Shown here piece by piece: positions 25,675 to 33,670 of a DNA stretch of 64,000 nucleotides. Position numbers and translations under genes: made by a program. Source of the DNA: Anaerolinea thermophila UNI-1 (lineage in GTDB: Bacteria > Chloroflexota > Anaerolineae > Anaerolineales > Anaerolineaceae); the NCBI RefSeq assembly GCF_000199675.1, contig NC_014960.1, forward strand, positions 3,224,001 through 3,288,000. The letters run 5' to 3'. The notes under the pieces were generated by a model. The model was not told the origin of the DNA and did no database searches. It saw nothing but the letters and a program-made list of their open reading frames with translations. How positions within the stretch are numbered: position 1 is the first letter of the stretch; each line of letters starts with the position of its first letter.

Positions 25675-26509
25675 GTCCAAAGGTGCGCTCGAATTTGCTC
25701 ATCTCCAGGGCGGAGAAGAGCGGGCGCACCGCCGGGGTGGGAAACTCTGCCGTGCGGGCGGGCAGGATTTCGCGGGCGCGCTGTTGCTCGCGGTGTGGGT
25801 CGAGGCGCAGAATCTCACACGCCCACTGATAGCGCGAACACCAGCCCTTCCCCGCCAGATGATACACCCCGCGGCGTTCCTCCAGCCAGTCGAAGATATC
25901 TCCGCTGGCAAGGCTCTGCGCCAGCACCGCGCTGATGGCTTGCGCCAGCATGCGCGCCCACGTTGGTCCGGCAACCTGATCGTCCACCACCCGCAGGACA
26001 TCCTTCTGGCGCGACCATTCCAGCACCTTGCTGACGAAACTCTCCCGCCGCAAACTGTACACCCACGAGGTGCGCAGGATGAGGTACGCTCCGCCGGCTT
26101 CTTGTACGGCTTGCTCGCCTTCCCATTTGGTCTGCCCGTACACACTGAGCGGGTTGGGAATATCTTCCTCAGTGTAGGGCGCGCCCTTCCTGCCGTCGAA
26201 GACGTAATCGGTGGAGATATGCACCAGCGCCGCCCTCAGCCGTCGGGCGGATTGCGCCAGCACGCCGGGCGCCAGGGCGTTCACCCGCCGCGCTGTTTCC
26301 GGCTCGCTCTCGGCGCGGTCTACGGCGGTGTAGGCAGCGGCATTAACGATGACCTGCGGGCGCACGCGCTCCATCAGCGCGGGCAAGCCCTCGGGTTGGG
26401 CAAAGTCCACCTCCGGGTAATCGGCAGTGACCACCTCACCCAGCGGCGCGAGAGTGCGGCGGCATTCCCAGCCCACCTGTCCACCGTGCCCCAGCAAGAG
26501 GATGCGCAT
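25616..26509 (-). CDS. rmlD: dTDP-4-dehydrorhamnose reductase
   Basis: The 297-residue extended SDR enzyme begins RILLLGHGGQVGWECRRTL (NADPH-binding Rossmann turn). NAAAYTAVDRAE, STDYVFDG and YGQTKWEGE (catalytic Y-x3-K) are all RmlD hallmarks. It performs the last step to dTDP-L-rhamnose. It overlaps rmlA by ATGA at its start. The tail overlaps convergent gene 24664 by 59 bases. Confidence 0.95.
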   Translation of the reverse strand: MRILLLGHGGQVGWECRRTLAPLGEVVTADYPEVDFAQPEGLPALMERVRPQVIVNAAAYTAVDRAESEPETARRVNALAPGVLAQSARRLRAALVHISTDYVFDGRKGAPYTEEDIPNPLSVYGQTKWEGEQAVQEAGGAYLILRTSWVYSLRRESFVSKVLEWSRQKDVLRVVDDQVAGPTWARMLAQAISAVLAQSLASGDIFDWLEERRGVYHLAGKGWCSRYQWACEILRLDPHREQQRAREILPARTAEFPTPAVRPLFSALEMSKFERTFGLTLPLWSQALEMAMEGERA

Positions 26510-27381
26510 CAGCGTTTTTCCTCCAGCAGGCGCAGAAGGTACGTGCCGTACTCGTTCTGCCCGTAGCGCCGGGCTTGCGCCAGCAGTTGTTCGTCATCAA
26601 TGAAGCCCATGCGCCAGGCAATTTCCTCCGGGCAGGCAATCATCAAGCCCTGACGGTCTTCCACCGCCTGCACAAAGCTGGATGCCTGCATCAGCGATTC
26701 GTGCGTGCCGGCATCCAGCCAGGCGATACCGCGTCCCAGCAGTTCCACCTGCAGTTCGCCGCGCTCCAGATAGACGCGGTTGAGGTCGGTGATTTCCAGT
26801 TCGCCGCGCGGCGAGGGCTTGAGCGCGGCGGCAAAGTCGCACACGCGCTCATCGTAGAAGTACATGCCCGGCACGGCAAAGCGCGACCGCGGTTGTTTGG
26901 GCTTTTCCTCAATGCTCACCGCCCTGCCACTGCCGTCAAACTCCACCACGCCGTAGCGTTCGGGATCGCGCACCGGATAGGCAAAGATCACCGCGCCGTG
27001 GGTCAAACTGGCGGCGCGCTGAACCTGCTCCGGCAAGCCGTGCCCGTAAAAGATGTTATCGCCCAGAATCAGCGCCGCGCTTTCGCCTGCCAGAAAGTCC
27101 CGCCCGATGAGGAAGGCTTCCGCCAGTCCGTTGGGCTGAGGCTGTTCGGCGTAGGCAAACGAAAGTCCCCACTGACTGCCGTCACCCAGCAGACGGCGGA
27201 AGGCGGGCAGGTCGTCGGGCGTGCTGATGACCAGAATCTCGCGGATGCGCGCGAACATGAGGATAGACAGCGGGTAGTAGATCATCGGCTTGTTGTACAC
27301 CGGCAGGATTTGCTTGCTGATGGACAGCGTCAGCGGGTAGAGGCGCGTGCCTTTCCCTCCGGCAAGAATGATGCCTTTCAT
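26509..27381 (-). CDS. rmlA: Glucose-1-phosphate thymidylyltransferase
   Basis: The 290-residue nucleotidyltransferase starts KGIILAGGKGTRLYPLTLSI, the nucleotide-binding loop of RmlA, and continues with SKQILPVYNKPMIYYP, ALILGDNIFYGHGL, VEFDGSGRAVSIEEKP, ELEITDLNRVYLE and AWLDAGTHESLMQAS, all classic RmlA blocks. It makes dTDP-glucose from dTTP and glucose-1-phosphate. Length matches the short RmlA form. It overlaps both neighbours by 4-base ATGA junctions, so rmlB, rmlA and rmlD should be co-translated. Confidence 0.96.
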   Translation of the reverse strand: MKGIILAGGKGTRLYPLTLSISKQILPVYNKPMIYYPLSILMFARIREILVISTPDDLPAFRRLLGDGSQWGLSFAYAEQPQPNGLAEAFLIGRDFLAGESAALILGDNIFYGHGLPEQVQRAASLTHGAVIFAYPVRDPERYGVVEFDGSGRAVSIEEKPKQPRSRFAVPGMYFYDERVCDFAAALKPSPRGELEITDLNRVYLERGELQVELLGRGIAWLDAGTHESLMQASSFVQAVEDRQGLMIACPEEIAWRMGFIDDEQLLAQARRYGQNEYGTYLLRLLEEKR

Positions 27382-28466
27382 GGATTTCCTCCTCTGCGGG
27401 CGTAGTTCTTCTCCATCCAGCCGCTCAGGTCTGAGGTCTGGCGGATGGCTTCAATCCAGTCGGGATGACTCAGATACCACTGCACGGTCTTGCGCAGTCC
27501 GCTGGCAAGGGTCTCGCGAGGACTCCAGCCCAATTCGCGCTGAATCTTGCGGATGTCCATGGCATAGCGGCGGTCGTGACCCGGGCGGTCGGCAACGAAC
27601 TGGATGAGACTGCGGTGCGGGGCGTGCGGCGAGTGCGGGAGCAGTTCATCGAGGATGTCGCAGAGGGTATGCACCACCTGCAGGTTGGCGGGGTTGTTGC
27701 CGCCGCCAATGTTGTAGGTCTCGCCCAGTTTGCCTTCGCACACCACCTTCCAGATGGCTTCGCAGTGGTCCTCCACGTAGAGCCAGTCGCGCACCTGCTG
27801 ACCATCGCCGTAGATGGGCAGAGGTTTGCCGTTGAGGGCGTTGAAAATCATCAGCGGGATGAGTTTTTCGGGAAACTGATAGGGTCCGTAGTTGTTGGAG
27901 CAGTTGGTGATGCTCACCGGCAAGCCGTAGGTGTGGTGGTATGCCCGCACCAGATGGTCGCTGGAGGCTTTGGATGCCGAGTAGGGCGAGCGCGGGTTGT
28001 AGGGGGTGGTTTCGGTGAAGGGCGGGTCGTGGGGTTCGAGCGAGCCGAACACCTCATCGGTGGAAACGTGGTGAAAGCGGGCTTGCTCCACCGGGACGAT
28101 GCCCTCTTTCAGCCATGCCTGGCGCGCCGCTTCCAGCAGGGTGAACGTGCCGACAATGTTGGTCTGGATGAACTGCGCCGGACCGAGAATCGAGCGGTCC
28201 ACGTGCGATTCGGCGGCAAAATGCACCACCGTATCCACCTGATAGCGGCGGAAGAGATCCTCCACCAGGGCGCGGTCGCAGATATCGCCCTGTACGAAGG
28301 TGTGGCGCGCGGGGTCGGGCAGGTCCTTCAGGTTTTCCAGACTGCCCGCATAGGTGAGCAGGTCGAGGTTGACAATGCGCACATCGGGGTCATGAGCCAG
28401 CAGGTAGCGCACGAAGTTAGAACCGATAAACCCGGCTCCGCCGGTGACTAAAAGGGAATGGGGCAT
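27378..28466 (-). CDS. rmlB: dTDP-glucose 4,6-dehydratase
   Basis: The 362-residue extended SDR has an NAD-binding loop LVTGGAGFIGSNFVRYLL, FAAESHVDRSI, the catalytic region HHVSTDEVFGSL (T-D-E triad of dehydratases) and YSASKASSDHLV (Y-x3-K), plus NCSNNYGPYQFPEKLIP. It converts dTDP-glucose to the 4-keto-6-deoxy sugar. GGGAGG precedes the ATG. The rmlC stop lies 45 bases upstream and rmlA follows with a 4-base overlap. Confidence 0.96.
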   Translation of the reverse strand: MPHSLLVTGGAGFIGSNFVRYLLAHDPDVRIVNLDLLTYAGSLENLKDLPDPARHTFVQGDICDRALVEDLFRRYQVDTVVHFAAESHVDRSILGPAQFIQTNIVGTFTLLEAARQAWLKEGIVPVEQARFHHVSTDEVFGSLEPHDPPFTETTPYNPRSPYSASKASSDHLVRAYHHTYGLPVSITNCSNNYGPYQFPEKLIPLMIFNALNGKPLPIYGDGQQVRDWLYVEDHCEAIWKVVCEGKLGETYNIGGGNNPANLQVVHTLCDILDELLPHSPHAPHRSLIQFVADRPGHDRRYAMDIRKIQRELGWSPRETLASGLRKTVQWYLSHPDWIEAIRQTSDLSGWMEKNYARRGGNP

Positions 28467-28511
28467 ACATCCTCCCGAAAAGAAAGCGTCCCACCGGAGC
28501 GGGAGCGTGAG

Positions 28512-29060
28512 TTAAGGATACGTTTCGCACTGCGACAACGGCAAGCCGCGCTGGTCTTTCTCGGAGAGCAGGGGCTGTTCGCCGGGGGAAATCAGCCAGC
28601 GCACGCCAACAGCGGGGTCGTTCCACAACAGGGTGCGTTCCCACTGCGGAGCGTAGAAATCGGTGGTTTTGTAGAGCACCTCTGCCCAGTCGCTCAGCAC
28701 CAGGAAGCCGTGCGCAAAGCCGGCGGGAATCCACATCATGCGGTGATTCTCGGCGCTGAGCACCTCGCCCACCCATTGACCGAAGGTAGGGGAACTGCGG
28801 CGCAGATCCACGGCTACATCGAACACCTCGCCGGAGATGACCCGCACCAGTTTACCCTGGGCTTGCTGAATCTGGTAATGCAGTCCGCGCAGAACGCCGC
28901 GCCGCGAGGCGGAGTGGTTATCCTGCACGAAGCGGGTGGGCAGTCCCAGCGCGGCAAATTTTTCCTCGTGGAAGGTTTCCATGAAGAAGCCGCGCGCATC
29001 GCGGAAAACCTGCGGTTCGAGGATCATCACCTCGGGGATGGCGGTGGGAAGACAGTGCAT
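28512..29060 (-). CDS. rmlC: dTDP-4-dehydrorhamnose 3,5-epimerase
   Basis: From ATG 29060 the protein has 182 residues, the normal RmlC length. Hallmarks are EPQVFRDARGFFMETF, FVQDNHSASRRGVLRGLHYQ (catalytic His in LRGLHYQ), VFDVAVDLRRSSPTFGQW and MMWIPAGFAHGFLVLSD. An in-frame start at 29336 would extend into the upstream gene. TATAAT lies only 9 bases before ATG and there is no clear Shine-Dalgarno, so a leaderless or near-leaderless message is likely. First gene of the rmlC-B-A-D operon. Confidence 0.95.
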   Translation of the reverse strand: MHCLPTAIPEVMILEPQVFRDARGFFMETFHEEKFAALGLPTRFVQDNHSASRRGVLRGLHYQIQQAQGKLVRVISGEVFDVAVDLRRSSPTFGQWVGEVLSAENHRMMWIPAGFAHGFLVLSDWAEVLYKTTDFYAPQWERTLLWNDPAVGVRWLISPGEQPLLSEKDQRGLPLSQCETYP

Positions 29061-29075
29061 ACAGGAGTGATTATA
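29061..29075 (-). promoter_or_regulatory. Near-leaderless promoter of rmlC
   Basis: TATAAT (29075-29070) followed by nine bases and ATG (29060) on the minus strand, in the 76-base gap after the sugar transferase gene. Confidence 0.55.
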
Positions 29076-29136
29076 GCGGATTCTGAACCTGAATGGTTGA
29101 GAATTGCGGATTACAAAAGCGTTGCGGAATAAGCGG

Positions 29137-30543
29137 TTAAAAAGCACCCTTACGACGCAACACCGCCCAGAAGGTGCGCCAGAGGATGAGCAAATCCAGC
29201 CAGAGGGAGTAGTTCTGCACGTAGTACAGGTCATCTTCGGTGTGCAGGTGCATGGGTTTATCGGCGCGCCCGTTGATTTGCCACCAGCCGGTGATCCCCT
29301 GCGGCACGGCAAAGCGTTTGCGCTGCCAGAGGGCATAACGCTCCACCAGTTCAGGAAGTTCCGGGCGCGGTCCTACCAGGCTCATCTCGCCACGCAGGAC
29401 GTTGAAGAGTTGAGGCAGTTCATCCAGGCTGGTGCGGCGCAGGAAGCGCCCCACGCGGGTCACACGCGGGTCGTCAGGACGTTTGTAAACCAGGTTGCCC
29501 TGTTCATCGGTCTGCATGACCTCGTGCAGGCGCTTGTCGGCATCCTGTACCATAGTGCGGAATTTGAGCATGTAGAAGAGTTTGCCGTTTTCGCCCACCC
29601 GCCGTGCGCGGTACAGCACCGGACCGGGGCTGTCCAGTTTAATCGCCAGGGCAATGATGCCCATGAGCGGCAGAACAAAGGGCAGAATCAGCACGGAGAG
29701 GGTCAAGTCGAACAGGCGCTTGACCAGACGCTGGAACTCGTTCAGCGCCGGGGCGCGCAGGTCCAGCATGGGGATGCCGGCAAAGTCTTCCACACGGGCG
29801 CGGTACAGGGTCAGCGAGAAGTAATCAGGGATGACCCACACCCGCACCGGCAGGTCGTGCAGTTCGCTGACCACCTCGGTCAGGCGCTGATGGGCGGCAA
29901 GGGGCAGAGCCACCACTACATCATCGACGGATTTTTCCTGCACCCAGGTGCGCACCGCATCCAGCGACCCCAGCACGTCATGGTGATCCGCCTGGGTCTG
30001 CCAATCGTCATCCAGAAAGCCCACAATCTCCAAGCCCAGGAAGGGATGAGCGCGAATTTGCTCTTCCAACTGCCGTCCTACGGTGTTATCGCCCAGAATC
30101 AGCACGCGGCGGATGGTGCGGTGCAGTCCATTGCGGCGGAAAGCCAGTCGCGCTGCCAGCCGCCACCCCACCAGGAGAAGATAGGCGCTCCCCGTTGCGC
30201 TCAGAAAGAGGAAGCGGGAGACCTCGCGGTAAGAGAAGTACAGAATGCCCGCCAGCGACATCACCGCCAGCAGAGAAGCCAGCGTGAGGCTGGAGAGTTC
30301 ATCCACCACCCGCAAATTTTTGCGCCCGTCGTACACTGAGAAAGCCAGTAAAATGCCCACCCACAACATCGGGAAGAGGGCATACAGTACACCGGGCAAC
30401 TGCACGGCGGGGATTTCTTTGACGAAGGGTAAAACGTTCAAAGCAACCCGTAACTGCGTTGCGGCAATCAGCGCTCCGAGAATCAGCGCACCATCCAACA
30501 GGATGGAGAAGACGGCAAAATTGACAGAGAAACGGCGAAACAT
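29137..30543 (-). CDS. Polyprenyl-phosphate sugar-1-phosphate transferase (WbaP-like)
   Basis: The 468-residue protein starts with about four membrane segments, followed by a Rossmann-like central domain (VLILGDNTVGRQLEEQI) and a C-terminal bacterial sugar transferase domain. The latter shows KRLFDLTLSVLILPFVLPLMG, SPGPVLYRARRVGENGKLF, MLKFRTMVQDAD, DELPQLFNVLRGEMSLVGPRPE and GITGWWQINGR. It transfers a sugar-1-phosphate to undecaprenyl phosphate, starting the glycan. Its ATG follows TATAAT by 10 bases. Upstream of the rml genes in the same orientation. Confidence 0.94.
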   Translation of the reverse strand: MFRRFSVNFAVFSILLDGALILGALIAATQLRVALNVLPFVKEIPAVQLPGVLYALFPMLWVGILLAFSVYDGRKNLRVVDELSSLTLASLLAVMSLAGILYFSYREVSRFLFLSATGSAYLLLVGWRLAARLAFRRNGLHRTIRRVLILGDNTVGRQLEEQIRAHPFLGLEIVGFLDDDWQTQADHHDVLGSLDAVRTWVQEKSVDDVVVALPLAAHQRLTEVVSELHDLPVRVWVIPDYFSLTLYRARVEDFAGIPMLDLRAPALNEFQRLVKRLFDLTLSVLILPFVLPLMGIIALAIKLDSPGPVLYRARRVGENGKLFYMLKFRTMVQDADKRLHEVMQTDEQGNLVYKRPDDPRVTRVGRFLRRTSLDELPQLFNVLRGEMSLVGPRPELPELVERYALWQRKRFAVPQGITGWWQINGRADKPMHLHTEDDLYYVQNYSLWLDLLILWRTFWAVLRRKGAF

Positions 30544-30559
30544 TCTGCACTTAATTATA
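30544..30559 (-). promoter_or_regulatory. Near-leaderless promoter of the sugar transferase gene
   Basis: TATAAT (30559-30554), ten bases, ATG at 30543 on the minus strand; no Shine-Dalgarno is visible. Confidence 0.55.
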
Positions 30560-30637
30560 AAGGGGGGCTGGGAGAGTAAGATTTACAGTTTGGAAAGGAG
30601 ATAGATCTTCAGGCTCTCTTGAAAGCCTCTCCGGGCG

Positions 30638-30643
30638 TATAAT
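30638..30643 (+). promoter_or_regulatory. -10 box of the DUF6062 gene
   Basis: TATAAT 33 bases before ATG 30677. A normal AAGGA ribosome-binding site lies 8 bases before the start, so this gene is not leaderless. Confidence 0.5.
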
Positions 30644-30676
30644 CCTCTAAAGCATTTTACTTCTCAAGGATTTCCC

Positions 30677-31402
30677 ATGCCCTTTGCCCTGACCCTGATT
30701 CGACTGGAAGAAGCCCTGCGCAAGCCGGGATGCGCGGTGTGCCGTCTGGAGCATGAAGCCGCGTTGAGCGCCGTGGACCACCTGCTTTGGGAGCAAACCA
30801 ACGACCCGCAAACCCGCCAGAACGTGCGCCAAGCCAGCGGATTCTGCCCGGAGCATACCCGCCTGCTGACAGCCATGGAACTTTCGCGCAGTGGTCCGGT
30901 GCTGGGGGTGAACCTCATCTACGAATCGCTCATCGAAAGCACGCTGGATGACTTGCGCCAGAGGCGCGCGGCGCGCAAAGCCCCATGGACTGGGTGGTTC
31001 CGGCGCGCCCAGCCCCCCGCGGCGATGCAGTGTCCCATCTGCCAGCAGGTGCATCAGGCGGGGATGAACATCCTCTCCAGCCTCATGCAAGCCCTGGAAG
31101 AGCGCGATGAGCGCCTGCGCGAAGCCTATCTCCAGTCGGACGGCATCTGCCTGCGCCACCTGCGCGGGTGGCTGGATGCCCCCGGAGAACGCTTCCCACG
31201 CGCTACCGATTTTGTGCTGGAAGACACGATGGAACGCCTCAAAACCCAGCGCGGACACATGCTGGAGTACATTCGCAAGCAAAACTGGGAATACCGCGAG
31301 GAAGCCCTGACGCCCGAGGAACGCCGCGCCTGGATTAAGGTGCTGACGATCTTTACCGGCTTGCCCGCCGAACGCTTCGACCATCACCTGCCGGAGTTTT
31401 AG
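30677..31402 (+). CDS. DUF6062 family protein
   Basis: The 241-residue soluble protein is rich in paired cysteines: CAVCRLEHE near residue 17, GFCPEHTRLL, CPICQQVHQ near 118 and GICLRHLRGWL. Two C-x2-C...C-x2-H sets suggest two zinc sites on a helical scaffold. This pattern is what I know as DUF6062, common in Chloroflexota and some Firmicutes; function unknown. Convergent with the zinc-ribbon HEAT protein, overlapping by 4 bases at the stops. Confidence 0.78.
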   Translation: MPFALTLIRLEEALRKPGCAVCRLEHEAALSAVDHLLWEQTNDPQTRQNVRQASGFCPEHTRLLTAMELSRSGPVLGVNLIYESLIESTLDDLRQRRAARKAPWTGWFRRAQPPAAMQCPICQQVHQAGMNILSSLMQALEERDERLREAYLQSDGICLRHLRGWLDAPGERFPRATDFVLEDTMERLKTQRGHMLEYIRKQNWEYREEALTPEERRAWIKVLTIFTGLPAERFDHHLPEF

Positions 31403-31818
31403 CCCAGGTGGCGCTCCCACTCATCCAGCGGTTGACCGCGATCCAGGCGCGCCAGCAATTCCTGCGCAAAGCGGGAAACCAGGATGGAAGGGTGCTGCGC
31501 GGCGCGCTCCAGCCAGAGGCGGCACTGCGGCGGGTTGATTTTTGCCAGCGAGAGCAGGACAGCCCGCAGGAAGAAGAAATCCTTTTCCTCGCTCTGCAGA
31601 ATTTGCTCAAACAGGGGGACGGCTCGGCGGCTTTGAATGTTGCCCAGAATCTGCGCCGCCATGATGCGCCGTTCGGGCAGGGAATGATGCAGGGCTTCCA
31701 GCAGTTTGTCCTCAAAGGTCTCCGCCTCGAACCCTGACAGGTCGGCGCCGCAATGCGGACAGACAACGGACTTGGCGGGAATCTCTGCCCAGCAGTGCGG
31801 ACAAAAATGGGTGATCAT
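31399..31818 (-). CDS. Zinc-ribbon protein with HEAT-like helices
   Basis: The 139-residue protein opens with a double zinc-knuckle ITHFCPHCWAEIPAKSVVCP, then HCGADLSG (C-x2-C...C-x2-C). Residues 35-135 form helical repeats of HEAT/PBS-lyase type (RRIMAAQILGNIQSRRAVPL; FLRAVLLSLAKI). Probably a protein-protein adaptor; no catalytic motif is present. It overlaps the upstream gene at 31815 by ATGA and so belongs to the same transcript. Confidence 0.65.
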   Translation of the reverse strand: MITHFCPHCWAEIPAKSVVCPHCGADLSGFEAETFEDKLLEALHHSLPERRIMAAQILGNIQSRRAVPLFEQILQSEEKDFFFLRAVLLSLAKINPPQCRLWLERAAQHPSILVSRFAQELLARLDRGQPLDEWERHLG

Positions 31819-32276
31819 CCTTCCTCGTCGGTGATTTCCCGGACGATTCTGCCGTTGGAAGACACCCGCCGGGCGATCTCCAATGCCGAGCGGGCAAACT
31901 CTTCCAGCGCCGGGTCGAGGCGGCGGGCAAGCGCGGGCGGCAGTTCACCGTAGGCGCGCAGGCGCGAAGAGGTGCTTTCCTGCAAACTCTCCCAGCACAA
32001 ACTCATCTCGGCGGCGATGATGCGCTCGAGGGGTTCGTCCACCGCTTCCAGTCCCAAACGCCCGACAAAAGTTTCCAGGTCGTGCAGGGTTTGCTGAATT
32101 TGTTCCTGCAATGCCCGGCGCTCGGTTTCCTCCAGGCGCAGGGAACGGCGGTAGAGGATGCCCGGCTGAACGGGCTGGGAAAGGTGTTCCAGCGCCGAAC
32201 GCAGGGCTTTCTCAAACGAAAGCAGGGATGCGCGCAGGGCTCTCTGCTGGGCGGGGGATAAACGGTCAGAGTCCAT
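31815..32276 (-). CDS. Helical protein of unknown function
   Basis: The 153-residue protein is predicted to be entirely helical, with Leu/Glu/Arg-rich stretches (QRALRASLLSFEKALRSALE; EETERRALQEQIQQTLHDLE). It has a single Cys, no membrane segment and no recognised motif. The ATG follows CGGAGG by about 6 bases and a TATAAT lies upstream near 32317. It overlaps the zinc-ribbon gene by 4 bases, implying a two-gene operon. I do not recognise the family. Confidence 0.6.
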   Translation of the reverse strand: MDSDRLSPAQQRALRASLLSFEKALRSALEHLSQPVQPGILYRRSLRLEETERRALQEQIQQTLHDLETFVGRLGLEAVDEPLERIIAAEMSLCWESLQESTSSRLRAYGELPPALARRLDPALEEFARSALEIARRVSSNGRIVREITDEEG

Positions 32277-32358
32277 GGATGACCTCCGGGCGGAAGATGC
32301 CAGCCCTGCAGGAATTATACTCCCGCCGCCGCAAACAAGCCGTGCCGCGCTCTCCGGG

Positions 32359-32410
32359 CGGAAAAACCAAACAGGGCGCCGCAGTTTGAATGCACTGCCG
32401 GGCGCCCTGC
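32359..32410 (-). terminator. Intrinsic terminator of the M29 aminopeptidase gene
   Basis: On the minus strand CAGGGCGCC pairs with GGCGCCCTG around a 20-base loop that itself contains CAGTG/ACTG-type pairing, followed by TTTGGTTTTTCC. Confidence 0.75.
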
Positions 32411-32431
32411 AGGGACAGAAAGGTTAAACGC

Positions 32432-33544
32432 CTAGATTAAAAACGTCCCGTTGCGGTACACCACCTCGCCGTCCACCAGAATCTCGGAGTCGGTGCGCAG
32501 GTCGCAAATCATGTCCCAGTGGATGGTGCTCTGATTGCGCCCGCCGGTTTCGGGGTAACTGTTGCCCAGCGCCAGGTGGAACGTGCCGCCGATTTTCTCG
32601 TCAAAGAGGATGTTGCCGGTGAAGCGGTTGATGTGGAAGTTGGTGCCGATGGCAAACTCGCCCAGGTAGCGCGCGCCGGGGTCGCTGTTGAGGGTCTGTT
32701 CCAGAAATTCGGTGTTGGTGCGCGCGCTGGCTTTGACCACCTGCCCCTTCTCGAAGGTCAGTTCCACGCCTTCCACGGCGCGCCCGCCGTAGATTGCCGG
32801 GTAGGTGAAGCGCACCCAGCCTTCCACCGAGTCTTCCACCGGACCGGTGTAGATTTCGCCGTCGGGCATGTTGTGGATGCCGCAGGAATTGAGGAAGCGC
32901 CGCTCGCGGATGGAGAGGGTCAGGTCCACATTCGTCCCGCGCAGGGTGACGCGGTCGTGTCCCTGGAAGGCGCTGATGAACTTCTGCTGTTGCCTGCCCA
33001 CTTCCTGCCAGTAAGCCACCGGGTCGGGGACGGAGCCGTCTACGGCGCAGGCGGAGAAGACGAAATTGCGGTACTCGTGCCAGCCCATGCCGGCTTCCAT
33101 GGCGTATGCCTGGGTGGGGAAGAGGGTGCTGACCCAGCGCAGTTGATCCTCGGCGGCGCGGCGGAAGACCGCCCGCTGAACGACCGAAAGGGCTTTCTGG
33201 CGGCGGGCCTGGCGCGCCGGGTTGACGCTGTTCAAGCCGCGGGTGTTGCCCTCAGAGTAGATGCGGATGCGCGCGTCGAAGTTCTCGGCGGCGTAATGGT
33301 GCAGGGCGGGGATGAAGTCCAGTTGTTCATCGCGGGATGCCGCGGTGTAAAAAATCTCTTCCTGGTCGGGGAGCGAAAGCAGAAGGTGCGGATGCCCGCC
33401 GCGTTCCAGCACGCGGCGATAAACCTCGCGCACCAGTTCTTCCGCCAGGGTGGTGGCTTCAATCAGCACGGTATCGCCGGGCTGGATGGCGGTGGAGTAA
33501 TCTACCAGCACCTGCGCCATTCGAGTCACGTTTGCGTCTGCCAT
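32432..33544 (-). CDS. M29-family (thermophilic type) aminopeptidase
   Basis: From ATG 33544 the protein has 370 residues, as usual for M29 (AmpS, aminopeptidase T). Conserved blocks are VLVDYSTAIQPGDTVLIEAT at the N-terminus, the metal-site region CGIHNMPDGEIYTGPVED, ANTRTNTEF-like NTEFLEQTLNSDPGARYLGE, FAIGTNFHINRFTGNILFDE, GTFHLALGNSYPETGG and QSTIHWDMICDLR. It removes N-terminal residues from peptides using two divalent metals. GAGAGAGAA precedes the ATG; the earlier in-frame start at 33649 would cover the promoter TACAAT (33585-33580). Confidence 0.92.
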   Translation of the reverse strand: MADANVTRMAQVLVDYSTAIQPGDTVLIEATTLAEELVREVYRRVLERGGHPHLLLSLPDQEEIFYTAASRDEQLDFIPALHHYAAENFDARIRIYSEGNTRGLNSVNPARQARRQKALSVVQRAVFRRAAEDQLRWVSTLFPTQAYAMEAGMGWHEYRNFVFSACAVDGSVPDPVAYWQEVGRQQQKFISAFQGHDRVTLRGTNVDLTLSIRERRFLNSCGIHNMPDGEIYTGPVEDSVEGWVRFTYPAIYGGRAVEGVELTFEKGQVVKASARTNTEFLEQTLNSDPGARYLGEFAIGTNFHINRFTGNILFDEKIGGTFHLALGNSYPETGGRNQSTIHWDMICDLRTDSEILVDGEVVYRNGTFLI

Positions 33545-33606
33545 GGGGGTTCTCTCTCGGTGAAAGGATTGGGATGAGACGATTGTACCATCAGTTGGAG
33601 AAAATG

Positions 33607-33642
33607 AAAAAACTCTCCCCGAAAGCGCGCTTTCGGGGAGAG
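33607..33642 (-). terminator. Intrinsic terminator of the rhodanese lipoprotein gene
   Basis: A perfect 14-bp stem (CTCTCCCCGAAAGC pairing with GCTTTCGGGGAGAG) with a 2-base centre is followed on the minus strand by TTTTTT, 29 bases after the stop. Confidence 0.92.
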
Positions 33643-33670
33643 GGGACAAAAGGGGATTTTGCGTTTTCTC

